Positions 1-8,850 of a stretch of DNA of 64,000 bases are shown here, in pieces; within the stretch, counting starts at the first letter, position 1; every line of letters starts with the position of its first letter. Origin of the DNA: Desulfovibrio piger. GTDB lineage: Bacteria > Desulfobacterota > Desulfovibrionia > Desulfovibrionales > Desulfovibrionaceae. The notes below the pieces were generated by a model, which was not told the DNA's origin, searched no databases, and saw nothing but the letters and a program-made list of their open reading frames with translations. The position numbers and the translations under genes were made by a program. Location of the stretch: positions 2,008,501-2,072,500 of the forward strand of contig NZ_LT630450.1 of NCBI RefSeq assembly GCF_900116045.1, in the 5' to 3' direction.

Positions 1-488
1 AAGGCATGGGCGGCGTCTTCGATGACGCGCAGGCCGTGTTCCCTGGCGAAGGCATGGACCTCGTCCAGATGCCAGGGGTTGCTGGCATAATGGACGGGCA
101 TGATGGCCAGGGTGTCGGGCGTGATGCGGCGGGCGGCGTCCCCGAGGTCGATGGTGCCGGTCCCGGCCAGCACGTCGCAGGCCACGGGTTCGCAGCCGGC
201 GGCCACGATGGCCTGGAAGGAGGCCACGAAGGTCAGGGACGGTACCAGGATCTGCGGCTTGCGGGCGGCATCGCGCGGGGCGATGGCGTCCACGGCCAGG
301 GTCAGGGCGGCGGTGCCCGTGTTGGTGGTCACCACCTGTCCGGGCGCCACGCCCAGATAGGCGGCCAGTTCCTGCTCGAACAGGCAGGTCTCGTGTCCCA
401 TGCCCAGATAGCCGTCCTCGACGATGACGCGACGGACGGCTTCGGCCTCGGCTTCGCCCACGATGGAACGGGAAAGACGCATGCTCAT
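1..488 (-). CDS. DegT/DnrJ/EryC1/StrS-family aminotransferase (N-terminal part, runs off the window)
   Basis: The visible 162 codons match the N-terminal half of the PLP-dependent DegT/DnrJ/EryC1/StrS sugar aminotransferases, which aminate nucleotide-linked keto-sugars for surface polysaccharides. Seen: an N-terminal RLSRSIVGEAE segment, then VVTTNTGTAALTLAV (the phosphate-cradle region), ILVPSLTFVAS, IMPVHYASNPW and VIEDAAHA, the last being the conserved Asp that contacts the PLP ring. The catalytic lysine would lie beyond the window edge. The start at 488 follows GAGGATATGCC, a plausible ribosome site. It is divergent from the exporter at 766. Substrate unknown. Confidence 0.85.
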   Translation of the reverse strand, partial: MSMRLSRSIVGEAEAEAVRRVIVEDGYLGMGHETCLFEQELAAYLGVAPGQVVTTNTGTAALTLAVDAIAPRDAARKPQILVPSLTFVASFQAIVAAGCEPVACDVLAGTGTIDLGDAARRITPDTLAIMPVHYASNPWHLDEVHAFAREHGLRVIEDAAHA

Positions 489-765
489 GGCATATCCTCA
501 TGTTTCATGGAAAAAGTAACGGGCAGGGGCAGCCCGGAACTCTGCAATACGCCCTATCGTACGGCGGGGCAAGCAAGGCGTGGAGGGCTCCCGTGCACGG
601 CGCGCGGCTTGCCCGGCCTGTCGCTGTCAGGGCGATACCCTGTCTATGCGCGCGGACAGGCCGCCCTTTCGCTCGACCTTTTGCCCCGGCTTTGGCATGC
701 TGCGGCGACGCACGGAGGCCCGGACAGGCCGCGCCTCCGGCGGCCACCGAGAAGGAGATATCGTC

Positions 766-1680
766 ATGTGGGTTCGCATCTGGCCGCATCTGGCCCTGCT
801 GCTGGCCATGGTTTTCTGGAGCACGTCCTATGTGGCCCTGCGCATCGCGCTCAGCGCGCTGGATCCGTTCACGGTCATGGCCGGGCGCATGGGCGTGGCC
901 ACGCTGCTGTTCCTGCCGCTGTGGGGCACGCTGCTGCGCGACCTGCGCCGCAAGGGCCAGTGGCGCTGGCTCCTGCTCATGGCCTTTGCCGAACCCTGCT
1001 GCTACTTTTTGCTGGAGACCCGCGCCCTGTGCCTGACCACGGCCTCGCAGGCGGGCATGGTCATCTCCCTGCTGCCGCTCATCACCGCCGTGGTGGCCTG
1101 GCGCCTGCTGGGGGAACGGGTCAGCCTGCGCGGCTGGGCAGGCTTTGCCCTGGCCGTGGCCGGGGTGGTCTGGCTCTCCCTGCAGTCGGCCGTGGACGAG
1201 ACCGCCACGGCGCCCGTGCTGGGCAATTTCCTCGAGGGGCTGGCCATGGTCTGCGCCGCGCTGTATACCGTGCTGGCCCGGCGTCTTTCCGCCGCCTATG
1301 CGCCCCTGCAGATCACGGCCGTGCAGTCCTTCGTGGGCATGAGCTTTTTCGCCGGGCTGCTGGCGCTGGCGCCCCTGGATCACACGCCCGTGCTGCTGCA
1401 TGTGGAGGTGCCGGACTGGGCCCCCTGGGCCAGCGTGGCCTATCTGGGCGGGGTGGTCTCGCTGGGGGGCTACGGGCTCTACAACGTGGGGGTCAGCCGC
1501 CTGTCGGCCGCCGGTGCCGCCGCCTATACCAACCTCATCCCCATCCTGACCCTGGCCGGCGGCGTCATCCTGCTGCGCGAGGTCTTCCTGCCCGGCCAGT
1601 ACCTGGCCTCGGGGCTGGTGGTGGCCGGGGTGCTGCTCAGCCAGTGGGGCGGCCGGAAAGGCCGGCGCGAGGGGTGTTAG
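766..1680 (+). CDS. DMT-superfamily (EamA) permease
   Basis: Predicted inner-membrane transporter of 304 residues, about ten hydrophobic segments arranged as two EamA halves, the usual size for the drug/metabolite transporter family. The N-terminus WPHLALLLAMVFWSTSYVALR is typical of the first EamA helix, and SAAGAAAYTNLIPILTLAGG near the C-terminus is the matching segment of the second half. The reading frame is open from 580, but the start at 766 has a strong AAGGAGATATCGTC site just upstream. Substrate cannot be inferred. It is followed by a dispersed repeat and a terminator. Confidence 0.88.
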   Translation: MWVRIWPHLALLLAMVFWSTSYVALRIALSALDPFTVMAGRMGVATLLFLPLWGTLLRDLRRKGQWRWLLLMAFAEPCCYFLLETRALCLTTASQAGMVISLLPLITAVVAWRLLGERVSLRGWAGFALAVAGVVWLSLQSAVDETATAPVLGNFLEGLAMVCAALYTVLARRLSAAYAPLQITAVQSFVGMSFFAGLLALAPLDHTPVLLHVEVPDWAPWASVAYLGGVVSLGGYGLYNVGVSRLSAAGAAAYTNLIPILTLAGGVILLREVFLPGQYLASGLVVAGVLLSQWGGRKGRREGC

Positions 1681-1700
1681 GGGCTGTTCGGATTTGGAGG

Positions 1701-1825
1701 GAAGGGGGCCCCCTCATCTCTGCTGTCGATGCCCGTAACGCTCCTTCGTCGCTGACGGGCACGGCCCTTTGGGCCGCTATTCGGCCGCTGCTGACGCGAG
1801 GGGGGGCCCAAAAGCCCCCATCCCT
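1701..1825 (+). repeat. Dispersed foldable repeat, copy A
   Basis: One of four clear copies (others at 13713, 25255, 45238) of an element of about 120 bp. It has an outer CCCCTC / GAGGGGG arm pair, an inner stem TGCCCGT (1730-1736) with ACGGGCA (1755-1761) around the conserved loop core CTCCTTCGTCGCTG, and a GCGCGAG-type right end. It lies between the convergent genes ending at 1680 and 2015. Confidence 0.8.
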
Positions 1826-1968
1826 TTGACAGGACTGCGGTGAGGCCGGGGATGCGGGGGCGTGGTGTGCCTGCGGCAGCAGGAAGGAATCCCGGCAGCA
1901 GGATCATGTTATCGCCAGGTGGGCGGCAAGGCGGCCCGCACGCCGGAAACCCGGACGACAGGACGCCC

Positions 1969-1998
1969 GCCTCCCGGGGGAGACGGGCGTCCTGTTTT
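1969..1998 (+). terminator. Intrinsic terminator
   Basis: Stem CAGGACGCCCG with CGGGCGTCCTG (11 bp), followed by TTTT on the plus strand. It closes the permease transcript and sits just beyond the stop of the convergent gene at 2015. Confidence 0.75.
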
Positions 1999-2014
1999 GG
2001 GGCTGTGACAGGGA

Positions 2015-2284
2015 TCAGGCATTGCCCGCGTAGAACACGTGACGGCCGCTGCGGGCCGCGCTGATGCGGTAGATCTGGATGGTGTAGCGTCCCTTGCCGC
2101 CGCACAGGGGGCAGGAATCGGTGATGAGCACGCAGCTGGCGTCCAGTTCCAGCGGGTCGATGCCCACGGCCGCCAGCAGGCGGCGGGTACGGCCCTTTTC
2201 CCAGACGATGGGCGCGCCGCAATGGCCGCACTCCACATAGAGCATGTCGGGGTCGAAGGCTTCCGGCTGCGGCAGCACGGGCAC
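2015..2284 (-). CDS. Small zinc-ribbon-like protein of unknown function
   Basis: Small cytoplasmic protein with two CxxC pairs, VECGHCGAPI near the N-terminus and DSCPLCGGKG near the C-terminus, which together look like a zinc ribbon. No known function is recognised. The start is unresolved. The frame stays open up to an ATG at 2434, but that start would overlap mutL (2414) head to head and the extra residues are an Arg-rich stretch that looks non-coding. I list the GTG at 2284 (89 aa); an ATG at 2245 is also possible. None has a clear Shine-Dalgarno. It is divergent from mutL. Confidence 0.6.
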   Translation of the reverse strand: MPVLPQPEAFDPDMLYVECGHCGAPIVWEKGRTRRLLAAVGIDPLELDASCVLITDSCPLCGGKGRYTIQIYRISAARSGRHVFYAGNA

Positions 2285-2413
2285 GTTGACCGTATGGGGG
2301 TCTTCCTGCCGCGCGGTCAGGGAACGGCTGCCGTGCAGCAGGGGACGTCTGCGGTTGAGGGGGCGCCGGAGGGCGCGCTTGCCTTGCGTCTGGCGGCCGG
2401 ATAGAGTGGCCGC

Positions 2414-4594
2414 ATGTCTGGAGTATCTCGTCATATTCGTTTGTTACCGCCTGAGTTGCGCAATCAGATCGCCGCCGGCGAGGTGGTGGAGCGTCCGGCC
2501 AGTGTGGTCAAGGAGCTGGTGGAAAACAGCCTGGATGCCGGGGCCACACGGGTGGACGTGTTCCTGGAGAACGGCGGGCAGAGCTGCATCCGCGTGCAGG
2601 ACGACGGTGCGGGCATCGCCCCCGGCGAACTGGAGCTGGCCGTGACCCGTCACGCCACCAGCAAGATCGCCAGCATGGACGATCTGGAACATATCGCGTC
2701 CTACGGGTTCCGCGGCGAGGCCCTGCCGAGCATCGCCTCGGTGGCCCGCTTCAGCATGGAGTCCGCCGTGGCCGGAGCCGACGGCGCGACGGAGGCCAGC
2801 CGCATCGTGGTGGAATTCGGCCGCCTGCTGGCGGTGGAGCCTTCGGCCCTGCACCGGGGCACCATCGTGGAAGTGCGCGATCTGTTCACCAATATACCCG
2901 CACGGCTCAAGTTTTTGAAGACCCCGGCCACGGAGCTCAAACGGGCCCAGGAATGGCTGGTGCGTCTGGCCCTGGCCCGCTGCGACGTGGGCTTCAGCCT
3001 CAGGGCCGGGGAACGCGAGGCCCTGCGCTTTTTGCCCGGACAGGGCCTGCGTGACCGGCTGGCCCAGCTGTGGCCGCGCCTGGTGGTGGAGGCCCTGCGG
3101 CCGTTCGATGCCGAACGCCACGGCATCCGGGCCCGCGGTCTGGCGGCCCTGCCGTCGGTGAGCCAGCAGCGCGGGGACCGCATCCTGCTGTATGTCAACG
3201 GCCGCAGCGTCAGCGACAAGCGCCTGCTGGCCGCCGTGCGCGAGGCCTACAAGGGCCGCATCACCAGCCGGGACTACCCGCAGGTGGTGCTCTTTGTGGA
3301 TATGCCGCCCGATATGGTGGATGTCAACGTGCATCCGGCCAAGAGCGAAGTCCGTTTCCGGGACGAGTCCTCGGTCTTTTCCGCCGTGCTCCATGCCGTG
3401 CAGGGGGCCCTGGTCAGCGATGTGGAAAGCGTGCTGGACGCGGCCCGCGAAGCCGACGATGCCCGTCCGGTGGCGGCGCAGTCCCGCCTGTGGGACGACC
3501 TGCCCCCGCGCCCGCAGGGCTTCTGGGGCAGTGCCGATGCCGCGCCCCTGATGCGGCATGTGGAGGACGGGACGCGGGAAGACGAGGGGCAGTGGCAGGT
3601 GCGGCGGCCCGATGCGGACGGCAGCACGGTCCCCGGGGCCATGACGGGCACGGGCTACACGGCGGATGCCCCGGTCATGCCGTCACCGCCCGGCAGTGCG
3701 GCGGCCTTCGCTTCCGGGCGCACGGCCCCCGCGGGCCTGCGGGAAGCCGTGGCCCCTTCTGCGTTTTCGGCCGCGTCCTTCGCGGAGGATGCGGAGGGGA
3801 CGGGGCGCTTGTCCGCCGACAGGCAGGAATTTTTCGAGAGCGCCCGGCAGACGGCCCGCTCGGCCATGCCGCCCGGACATGCGGCGACCGTGACGGCCCC
3901 GGAGAGCACGGACGAAAACCTGGCGGAACATGCCCCTGTGCCGGAGACGGGCGGGCCGGAGGGCCTGCCGGGGACCGGGGATGCCGTCTGCGGGACCGGC
4001 ACCGACGTGACGGACGAGAGCGCCGCCGGACGGCATGAGCTGGTGGTGGGCGACCTGACCTATCTGGGCCAGGTGGCCGGGACCTACCTCGTGCTGCGTG
4101 ATGCTTCCGGCGCCCTGATGCTGCTGGACCAGCACGCGGCGCACGAGCGTGTGCTCTACGAACGCTTGCGCAAGGGGGCCTTCGCGGGCACGGCCCAGTG
4201 CCTGGCCCTGCCGCTGGAACTGGCCCTGCAGCCGGTGGAAGAGGAACGCTTTCTGGAAGTACGGGACAATCTGGAGCGCATGGGCTTCGATGTCTCCTGC
4301 TCCGGCGGCCGTCTGCTGGCCCGGGGCATCCCGCCCTCCCTGTCCCGCAGCGAGGCCGGGGAATTCCTGCGCGAGGTGCTGGCCGGCCGCAAGGACGACA
4401 TCCGTGCCATGTTCATTTCCCTGTCCTGCAAGGGCGCCATCAAGGCCGGGCAGCGTCTGGCCGATGACGAGGCCGCGGCCCTGCTGCGCCAGTGGCTGCA
4501 TACGCCGGAGCGGGAATACTGCCCCCACGGCCGTCCCAGCATCCTGCGCTGGGATGCCGTGGCGCTGGAGAAACTGTTCAAGCGGCGGCAGTGA
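2414..4594 (+). CDS. mutL: DNA mismatch repair protein MutL
   Basis: MutL couples MutS mismatch recognition to strand incision. The N-terminal GHKL ATPase is intact: PPELRNQIAAGEVVERPASV, ENSLDAG (motif I), DDGAGI (motif II) and GFRGEALPSI (motif III). A long, low-complexity linker (about residues 340-545) joins it to the C-terminal dimerisation domain. That domain has DQHAAHERVLYE, which fits the DQHA-x2-E-x4-E endonuclease motif, and CPHGRPS near the end, so this should be a nicking MutL as in bacteria without MutH. At 726 residues it is on the long side because of the linker. The start at 2414 gives the conserved N-terminus. Confidence 0.97.
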   Translation: MSGVSRHIRLLPPELRNQIAAGEVVERPASVVKELVENSLDAGATRVDVFLENGGQSCIRVQDDGAGIAPGELELAVTRHATSKIASMDDLEHIASYGFRGEALPSIASVARFSMESAVAGADGATEASRIVVEFGRLLAVEPSALHRGTIVEVRDLFTNIPARLKFLKTPATELKRAQEWLVRLALARCDVGFSLRAGEREALRFLPGQGLRDRLAQLWPRLVVEALRPFDAERHGIRARGLAALPSVSQQRGDRILLYVNGRSVSDKRLLAAVREAYKGRITSRDYPQVVLFVDMPPDMVDVNVHPAKSEVRFRDESSVFSAVLHAVQGALVSDVESVLDAAREADDARPVAAQSRLWDDLPPRPQGFWGSADAAPLMRHVEDGTREDEGQWQVRRPDADGSTVPGAMTGTGYTADAPVMPSPPGSAAAFASGRTAPAGLREAVAPSAFSAASFAEDAEGTGRLSADRQEFFESARQTARSAMPPGHAATVTAPESTDENLAEHAPVPETGGPEGLPGTGDAVCGTGTDVTDESAAGRHELVVGDLTYLGQVAGTYLVLRDASGALMLLDQHAAHERVLYERLRKGAFAGTAQCLALPLELALQPVEEERFLEVRDNLERMGFDVSCSGGRLLARGIPPSLSRSEAGEFLREVLAGRKDDIRAMFISLSCKGAIKAGQRLADDEAAALLRQWLHTPEREYCPHGRPSILRWDAVALEKLFKRRQ

Positions 4595-4743
4595 GGCTTC
4601 CGGGCCTGTGTGCGCGGCAGCGCTCCCGTACCTGCGGGAACGCCACGTTCCTGTGCTGACGGCCTCCCGCCGCACGGCAGGTTCGTCCCCGCCCGGCAGC
4701 TTTCTGGCCGTGCCGTAAAAACAGGCATCCAGGTGCCATATGA

Positions 4744-4788
4744 TAAGAAAAAGACCGGGACAGTCCCTCAGGGGGCTGTCCCGGTCTG
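4744..4788 (-). terminator. Intrinsic terminator between convergent genes
   Basis: Stem GACCGGGACAG (4753-4763) with CTGTCCCGGTC (4776-4786). The A-rich left flank gives a T-tract on the minus strand, so it mainly ends the zntA/HDAC-like transcript. It can also back up mutL. Confidence 0.8.
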
Positions 4789-4812
4789 TCATGCATGCGG
4801 GAGCCTCGGGCA

Positions 4813-5931
4813 TCACAGGTGCCAGTGGGGCGCCAGGAGATGTTTGACGTTTTCTATGGCCACGTTCTGGTCGTGAGTAAGATGGTTACGGACGATCAGG
4901 CCCTCAACGGGATCCGGAACGTCCGTTTTTTCGCCGCTCATGGCCTCCAGCACGTTCAGGATGCAGAAGGACATATAGTTGCCTTTGCCGCCCTCCAGGA
5001 CAGCCACCAGACGCCCGTCGGCGTGGCGGTCGGCGATGCCGCACACCAGTTTCGTCAGCTTGCCGTAACCTCTGGCGGTTATTTGCTGACGCCCCAGCGG
5101 GTCGAAGATATTGGACGCGAAGCCGGCGATAAGGACGACAAGTTCCGGTTTGTACTGGTCGGCGACAGGGACGATGATTTCTTCAAAGGCCTTGATGTAG
5201 GCGGCATCACCGGAGCCGGAAGGCATGGGGATGACCACATTGTAGCCTTGTCCCGCTCCCTCGCCGATATGGTCGGCGTTTTTATCGGCCGCACAATTTT
5301 CGGCCATGGCGCCACTCTGGTGCGTTTCTGCGTAGAGGACTTCATCCGTATCGTACCAGGCCTGTTCAATACCGTTTTTGTAGTGATTGTCGAAGTCGAT
5401 GAGCATGATCCGTTTCAGGCCATACTTTTCGCGTGCGCGCTGGATGAGGATATTGAAATCGTTCACTACGCAGAAGCCGAAGCCGCTTTCGCGTTCCGCA
5501 TGGGCTCCCGGAGGACGCTGGAGGCAGAAGGCGTTGCGGACATGGCGCGCCATGACCTCATCCAGTGCCACGAGGTCGCCGCCCACTGCCTGGGCTATGA
5601 CATCTAGTCCGCCGTGGCCGATCCGGCAATATTCGCCCACAAGGCCGCCTTCACCGGCACTGAGGCGTTGCAGCTTCTCGATATAGGCAGCGGAATGGAA
5701 GCCTGTAAGCTCTTCCGGGGTGGCCGGACGGGGTGCGATGGGGACAAGTTTTGCCAGAAGCCCAGACCGCTCCAGCAAAGCATGGGCCTCCGTCACCCGT
5801 TCCGGGGTATCGTAATAGTCAGTGGTGCTTATCCAGGGAGAATATTCCGCAGGGATACAGAGATAGCCATCGCCAGCCTTGTAAGCGGCGGAGGCGGGAA
5901 CGTACATGAGACCTGTTTTTTGTTGGGACAT
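4813..5931 (-). CDS. Histone deacetylase-like protein with degenerate active site
   Basis: A 372-residue protein with the arginase/deacetylase fold signatures of class II HDAC and acetylpolyamine amidohydrolases: HGGLD (116-120), RPPGAHA (139-145), DFDNHYKNG (179-187), AGFAS..DPLG (269-279) and LEGGKGNY (312-319). Compared with the family pattern several catalytic positions are changed: the first His of RPPGHHA is Ala143, the second zinc-ligand Asp of AGFD is Ala272, and the catalytic Tyr of GGY is Lys316. Asp181 and His183 of the DxH zinc pair remain. It may be inactive or do a different job. The start at 5931 follows AAGGAGCATAACC. It begins 29 bp after zntA and is probably cotranscribed with it. 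The gene looks less GC-rich than its neighbours. Confidence 0.8.
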   Translation of the reverse strand: MSQQKTGLMYVPASAAYKAGDGYLCIPAEYSPWISTTDYYDTPERVTEAHALLERSGLLAKLVPIAPRPATPEELTGFHSAAYIEKLQRLSAGEGGLVGEYCRIGHGGLDVIAQAVGGDLVALDEVMARHVRNAFCLQRPPGAHAERESGFGFCVVNDFNILIQRAREKYGLKRIMLIDFDNHYKNGIEQAWYDTDEVLYAETHQSGAMAENCAADKNADHIGEGAGQGYNVVIPMPSGSGDAAYIKAFEEIIVPVADQYKPELVVLIAGFASNIFDPLGRQQITARGYGKLTKLVCGIADRHADGRLVAVLEGGKGNYMSFCILNVLEAMSGEKTDVPDPVEGLIVRNHLTHDQNVAIENVKHLLAPHWHL

Positions 5932-5960
5932 GGTTATGCTCCTTGATGAAGGGAGAGGGG

Positions 5961-8669
5961 TTATTGCCGCATGGCCCGCAGGCCGTTGGCCACCACCAGC
6001 AGGGCCGTGCCCACGTCGGCGAAGACGGCCATCCACATGGTGGCGTGACCGGTGAAGGTCAGGGCGAAGAACAGCGCCTTGACGCCCAGCGCCAGCGTGA
6101 TGTTCTGCACCAGGATGGCAAAGGTGGCCCGGGACAGGCGGATGAAGCGGGGGATCTTGCGCAGGTCGTCGTCCATGAGCGCCACGTCGGCGGTCTCGAT
6201 GGCCGTGTCCGTGCCGTTGCCGGCCATGGCGAAACCGACATGGGCCCGGGCCAGCGCCGGGGCGTCGTTGATGCCGTCGCCCACCATGCCCACCGTGTGT
6301 CCCCGGGCTTCCAGTTCCTCGATGACGGCGAGCTTGTCCGCCGGGAGCAGACCGGCCTTGAAGCTGTCCACGCCCACCTGGCGGGCGATGGCCGCCGCCG
6401 TGTGTTCGTTGTCACCGGTGAGCATGACCGTGGTCACACCCAGTTTTTTCAGTTCCCTGACGGCTTCCAGGCTGCTTTCCTTGAGCGTGTCGGCCACGGC
6501 CAGCAGGGCCTGGATGCCGTCGTCGCCCACGAGCGCGACCACGGTCTTGCCCTGCCGTTCCAGCCGGGAGATCTGCTCCCCGACCTCTGCCGGGCACCGG
6601 CCCAGCGATGCCGCAAGGCGGCGGTTGCCCAGGTACCAGCGCCGGCCGTCCATGACGCCGCTGACGCCCTGACCGGGCAGGGCCGTGAAGTCGTCCACGT
6701 CCCGCAGGGGGATATGGTCTTCCGCCGCGGCCTGGGCGATGGCGCCGGAAACCGGATGGTCGGAACGGGCCGCCAGGCTGGCCGCCAGCGAGCGGACTTC
6801 CGCCTCATCTTCCTGCCCGGTGCACAGGCAGTCGGTCTGGCGCGGCTTGCCGTGGGTGAGGGTGCCGGTCTTGTCCAGGGCCAGGCAGTCCAGGCGTCTG
6901 CCCTGTTCCAGGAACATGCCGCCCTTGATGAGGATGCCGTAGCGGGTGGCGGCGGCCATGCCGCTGACGATGCTCACCGGCGTGGAGATGACCAGGGCGC
7001 AGGGGCAGCCGATGACCAGGATGACCAGGGCGGTATAGATGGCGTCCGTCCAGGCGCTGCCCAGGAACAGGGGCGGCACCACGGCGGCCAGCAGGGCCAC
7101 CAGGAAGACGGCCGGGGTGTAATAGCGCGCGAAGGTGTCCACAAAGCGCTGCATGGGGGCGCGGCTGCCCTGGGCCTCTTCCACGGCATGGATGATGCGG
7201 GCCAGCGTGGTGTCCGTGGCCGCGGCGGTCACCTGGAACTCGAAGGAGCCGGAGGTGTTGAGGGTCCCGGCGTAGACCGTGTCCCCGGCCTTCTTTTCCA
7301 CCGGCATGCTCTCGCCGGTGATGGGCGACTGGTCCACCAGGGAACGGCCGTCCAGCACCAGACCGTCCAGGGCGATCTTTTCGCCGGGGCGCACGCGCAC
7401 GCGGCTGCCCACGGCCACCGTGCGGATGTCGGCTTCCTGCCAGCTGCCGTCCTCACGCAGCACCGTGGCCGTATCGGGCGCCAGGGCCAGCAGGTCCTTG
7501 ATGGCGTTGCGGGCCCTGTCCAGGGCCTTGGCCTCGATGGCTTCCGAGACATTGAACAGCACCATGACCATGGCGGCTTCCGGGAACTGCCCGATGAGCA
7601 CGGCCCCGGTGACGGCCACGGACATGAGGGCGTTGATGTTCAGGTCGAGGTTGGAGACGGCCAGCCAGCCCTTGCGGTAGGTGGTCAGGCCGCTCAGCAG
7701 GATGGCGATGAGGGCGCAGCACAGGGGCAGGAGCGTCAGCACGGGCCAGCCGCCCACGCTCCAGGTGGCCGGGTCGAGCCCAAAGGGCCGCGCCCCCCAG
7801 TGCTGGATGAGCTCCAGGATCTCGGCCAGGGCGGCAAAGCCGCCGGCCACGGCCAGCCGCTTCCAGGGGATGCGGGGGACCGGGATGGCGTCCTGGGGCC
7901 GTGCCGTCCCTTCCAGCAGCCGGGCGCCCATGTCCAGGCCTTCCAGGGCGGCGGTGATGGCCGGGAGGGCCGCGGGCTCGTGCCGCACGCGCACATGGCG
8001 CTGCATCAGGTCGACCTCAAGGCCGAGCACTCCCGGCAGGCCGTCCAGGGCCTTGCGGATGAGGCGTTCTTCCGTGGGGCAGTCCATGCCGTCCACCGAA
8101 AAGACGGCCGTGGCGCCGCCGGCGGCATCCAGCGGTTCCGGCGTCATGTCGATGGCCTTCAGGGCAGCCTCGATGGACGCCGTGGACGGGAGCTCGTGCT
8201 CCACGGTGAGCACACGCTGCATGAGGTTGAAGCCGAGCCCGGTGATGCCCGGGACGGTGGCCAGTTTTTTTCTGATGAGCGCCTCTTCCATGGGGCAGTC
8301 CATGTTGAGGATGCGGTACACGGCACGCGTGGCGGAAGGGGCCGCCAGCGTGCTCCAGTCCACGGCCTGGGGCGCGTCATGGCCGCAGCAGCAGCCGTCA
8401 TGCGCGTGCGCATCGTGGCCGCCGTTTTCGTGTTCGTGCGCGTGGCAGTCTGCCGCATGGGCAGGCGGGTAGCCGTCGTGCCCGTGGTCGTCATGCCCGT
8501 GGTCATGGTCGCAGCATGCATGGCTGTGGCCGTGGCACTCATGTCCGTGGCCGTCGCGGGCGGCGTGTTCGTGACCGGCGGGCGGGGTGGCGCGGGCCAC
8601 CTTGTCACATACGAAGCCTTGCGGGTGCCAGGCACCGCAGGGGCATAAAAACAGTGCGTCACTGCTCAT
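5961..8669 (-). CDS. zntA: Heavy-metal P1B-type ATPase (Zn/Cd/Pb efflux, ZntA type)
   Basis: A 902-residue inner-membrane pump that would export Zn(II), Cd(II) or Pb(II). Residues about 30-100 form a histidine-rich tail (many HGH, HDH and CHAHEHE runs) that could buffer metal. Two heavy-metal-associated domains follow, with ILNMDCPMEE and VDGMDCPTEE as their metal sites. The catalytic core has the transmembrane CPC (GCPCALVIS), DKTGTLT with the phosphorylated Asp, the TGES-type ITGES loop and GDGINDAPAL. CPC with these GMDCP domains points to the divalent rather than the copper branch. The start at 8669 follows GAGGAACGACC. It is driven from a 19-bp-spacer promoter shared with the divergent MerR regulator and is followed by the HDAC-like gene. 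Confidence 0.93.
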   Translation of the reverse strand: MSSDALFLCPCGAWHPQGFVCDKVARATPPAGHEHAARDGHGHECHGHSHACCDHDHGHDDHGHDGYPPAHAADCHAHEHENGGHDAHAHDGCCCGHDAPQAVDWSTLAAPSATRAVYRILNMDCPMEEALIRKKLATVPGITGLGFNLMQRVLTVEHELPSTASIEAALKAIDMTPEPLDAAGGATAVFSVDGMDCPTEERLIRKALDGLPGVLGLEVDLMQRHVRVRHEPAALPAITAALEGLDMGARLLEGTARPQDAIPVPRIPWKRLAVAGGFAALAEILELIQHWGARPFGLDPATWSVGGWPVLTLLPLCCALIAILLSGLTTYRKGWLAVSNLDLNINALMSVAVTGAVLIGQFPEAAMVMVLFNVSEAIEAKALDRARNAIKDLLALAPDTATVLREDGSWQEADIRTVAVGSRVRVRPGEKIALDGLVLDGRSLVDQSPITGESMPVEKKAGDTVYAGTLNTSGSFEFQVTAAATDTTLARIIHAVEEAQGSRAPMQRFVDTFARYYTPAVFLVALLAAVVPPLFLGSAWTDAIYTALVILVIGCPCALVISTPVSIVSGMAAATRYGILIKGGMFLEQGRRLDCLALDKTGTLTHGKPRQTDCLCTGQEDEAEVRSLAASLAARSDHPVSGAIAQAAAEDHIPLRDVDDFTALPGQGVSGVMDGRRWYLGNRRLAASLGRCPAEVGEQISRLERQGKTVVALVGDDGIQALLAVADTLKESSLEAVRELKKLGVTTVMLTGDNEHTAAAIARQVGVDSFKAGLLPADKLAVIEELEARGHTVGMVGDGINDAPALARAHVGFAMAGNGTDTAIETADVALMDDDLRKIPRFIRLSRATFAILVQNITLALGVKALFFALTFTGHATMWMAVFADVGTALLVVANGLRAMRQ

Positions 8670-8730
8670 GGTCGTTCCTCCACGGGGATGCCGGTGTCCG
8701 GCGTCCTCTTGTCGTTCTTGCTATACCTGG

Positions 8731-8761
8731 ACCATAAGGTCTATAGTCGCTATAGGGTCAA
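8731..8761 (-). promoter_or_regulatory. MerR-type metal-responsive promoter of zntA
   Basis: On the minus strand: -35 TTGACC (8761-8756), a 19-bp spacer, -10 TATGGT (8736-8731). The spacer holds the imperfect palindrome CTATAGCGACTATAG. A 19-bp spacer with a central dyad is the hallmark of promoters activated by MerR, CadR and ZntR through DNA distortion. The regulator gene lies immediately divergent. Confidence 0.85.
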
Positions 8762-8850
8762 GAGGAAAGGAAGCCCCGGGGAAAAAAATTTTTCCGGCCG
8801 CTGCCGGCATGGCCCGGACAGGCCGGACAGATCGGACAGGGAGGACGCGC

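Noticed and set aside
5943..8648. A 901-codon plus-strand open frame opposite zntA.
   Set aside because: Its His/Gly/Gln-rich translation is the mirror of GC-rich codons in zntA. The minus-strand product has every P-type ATPase motif.
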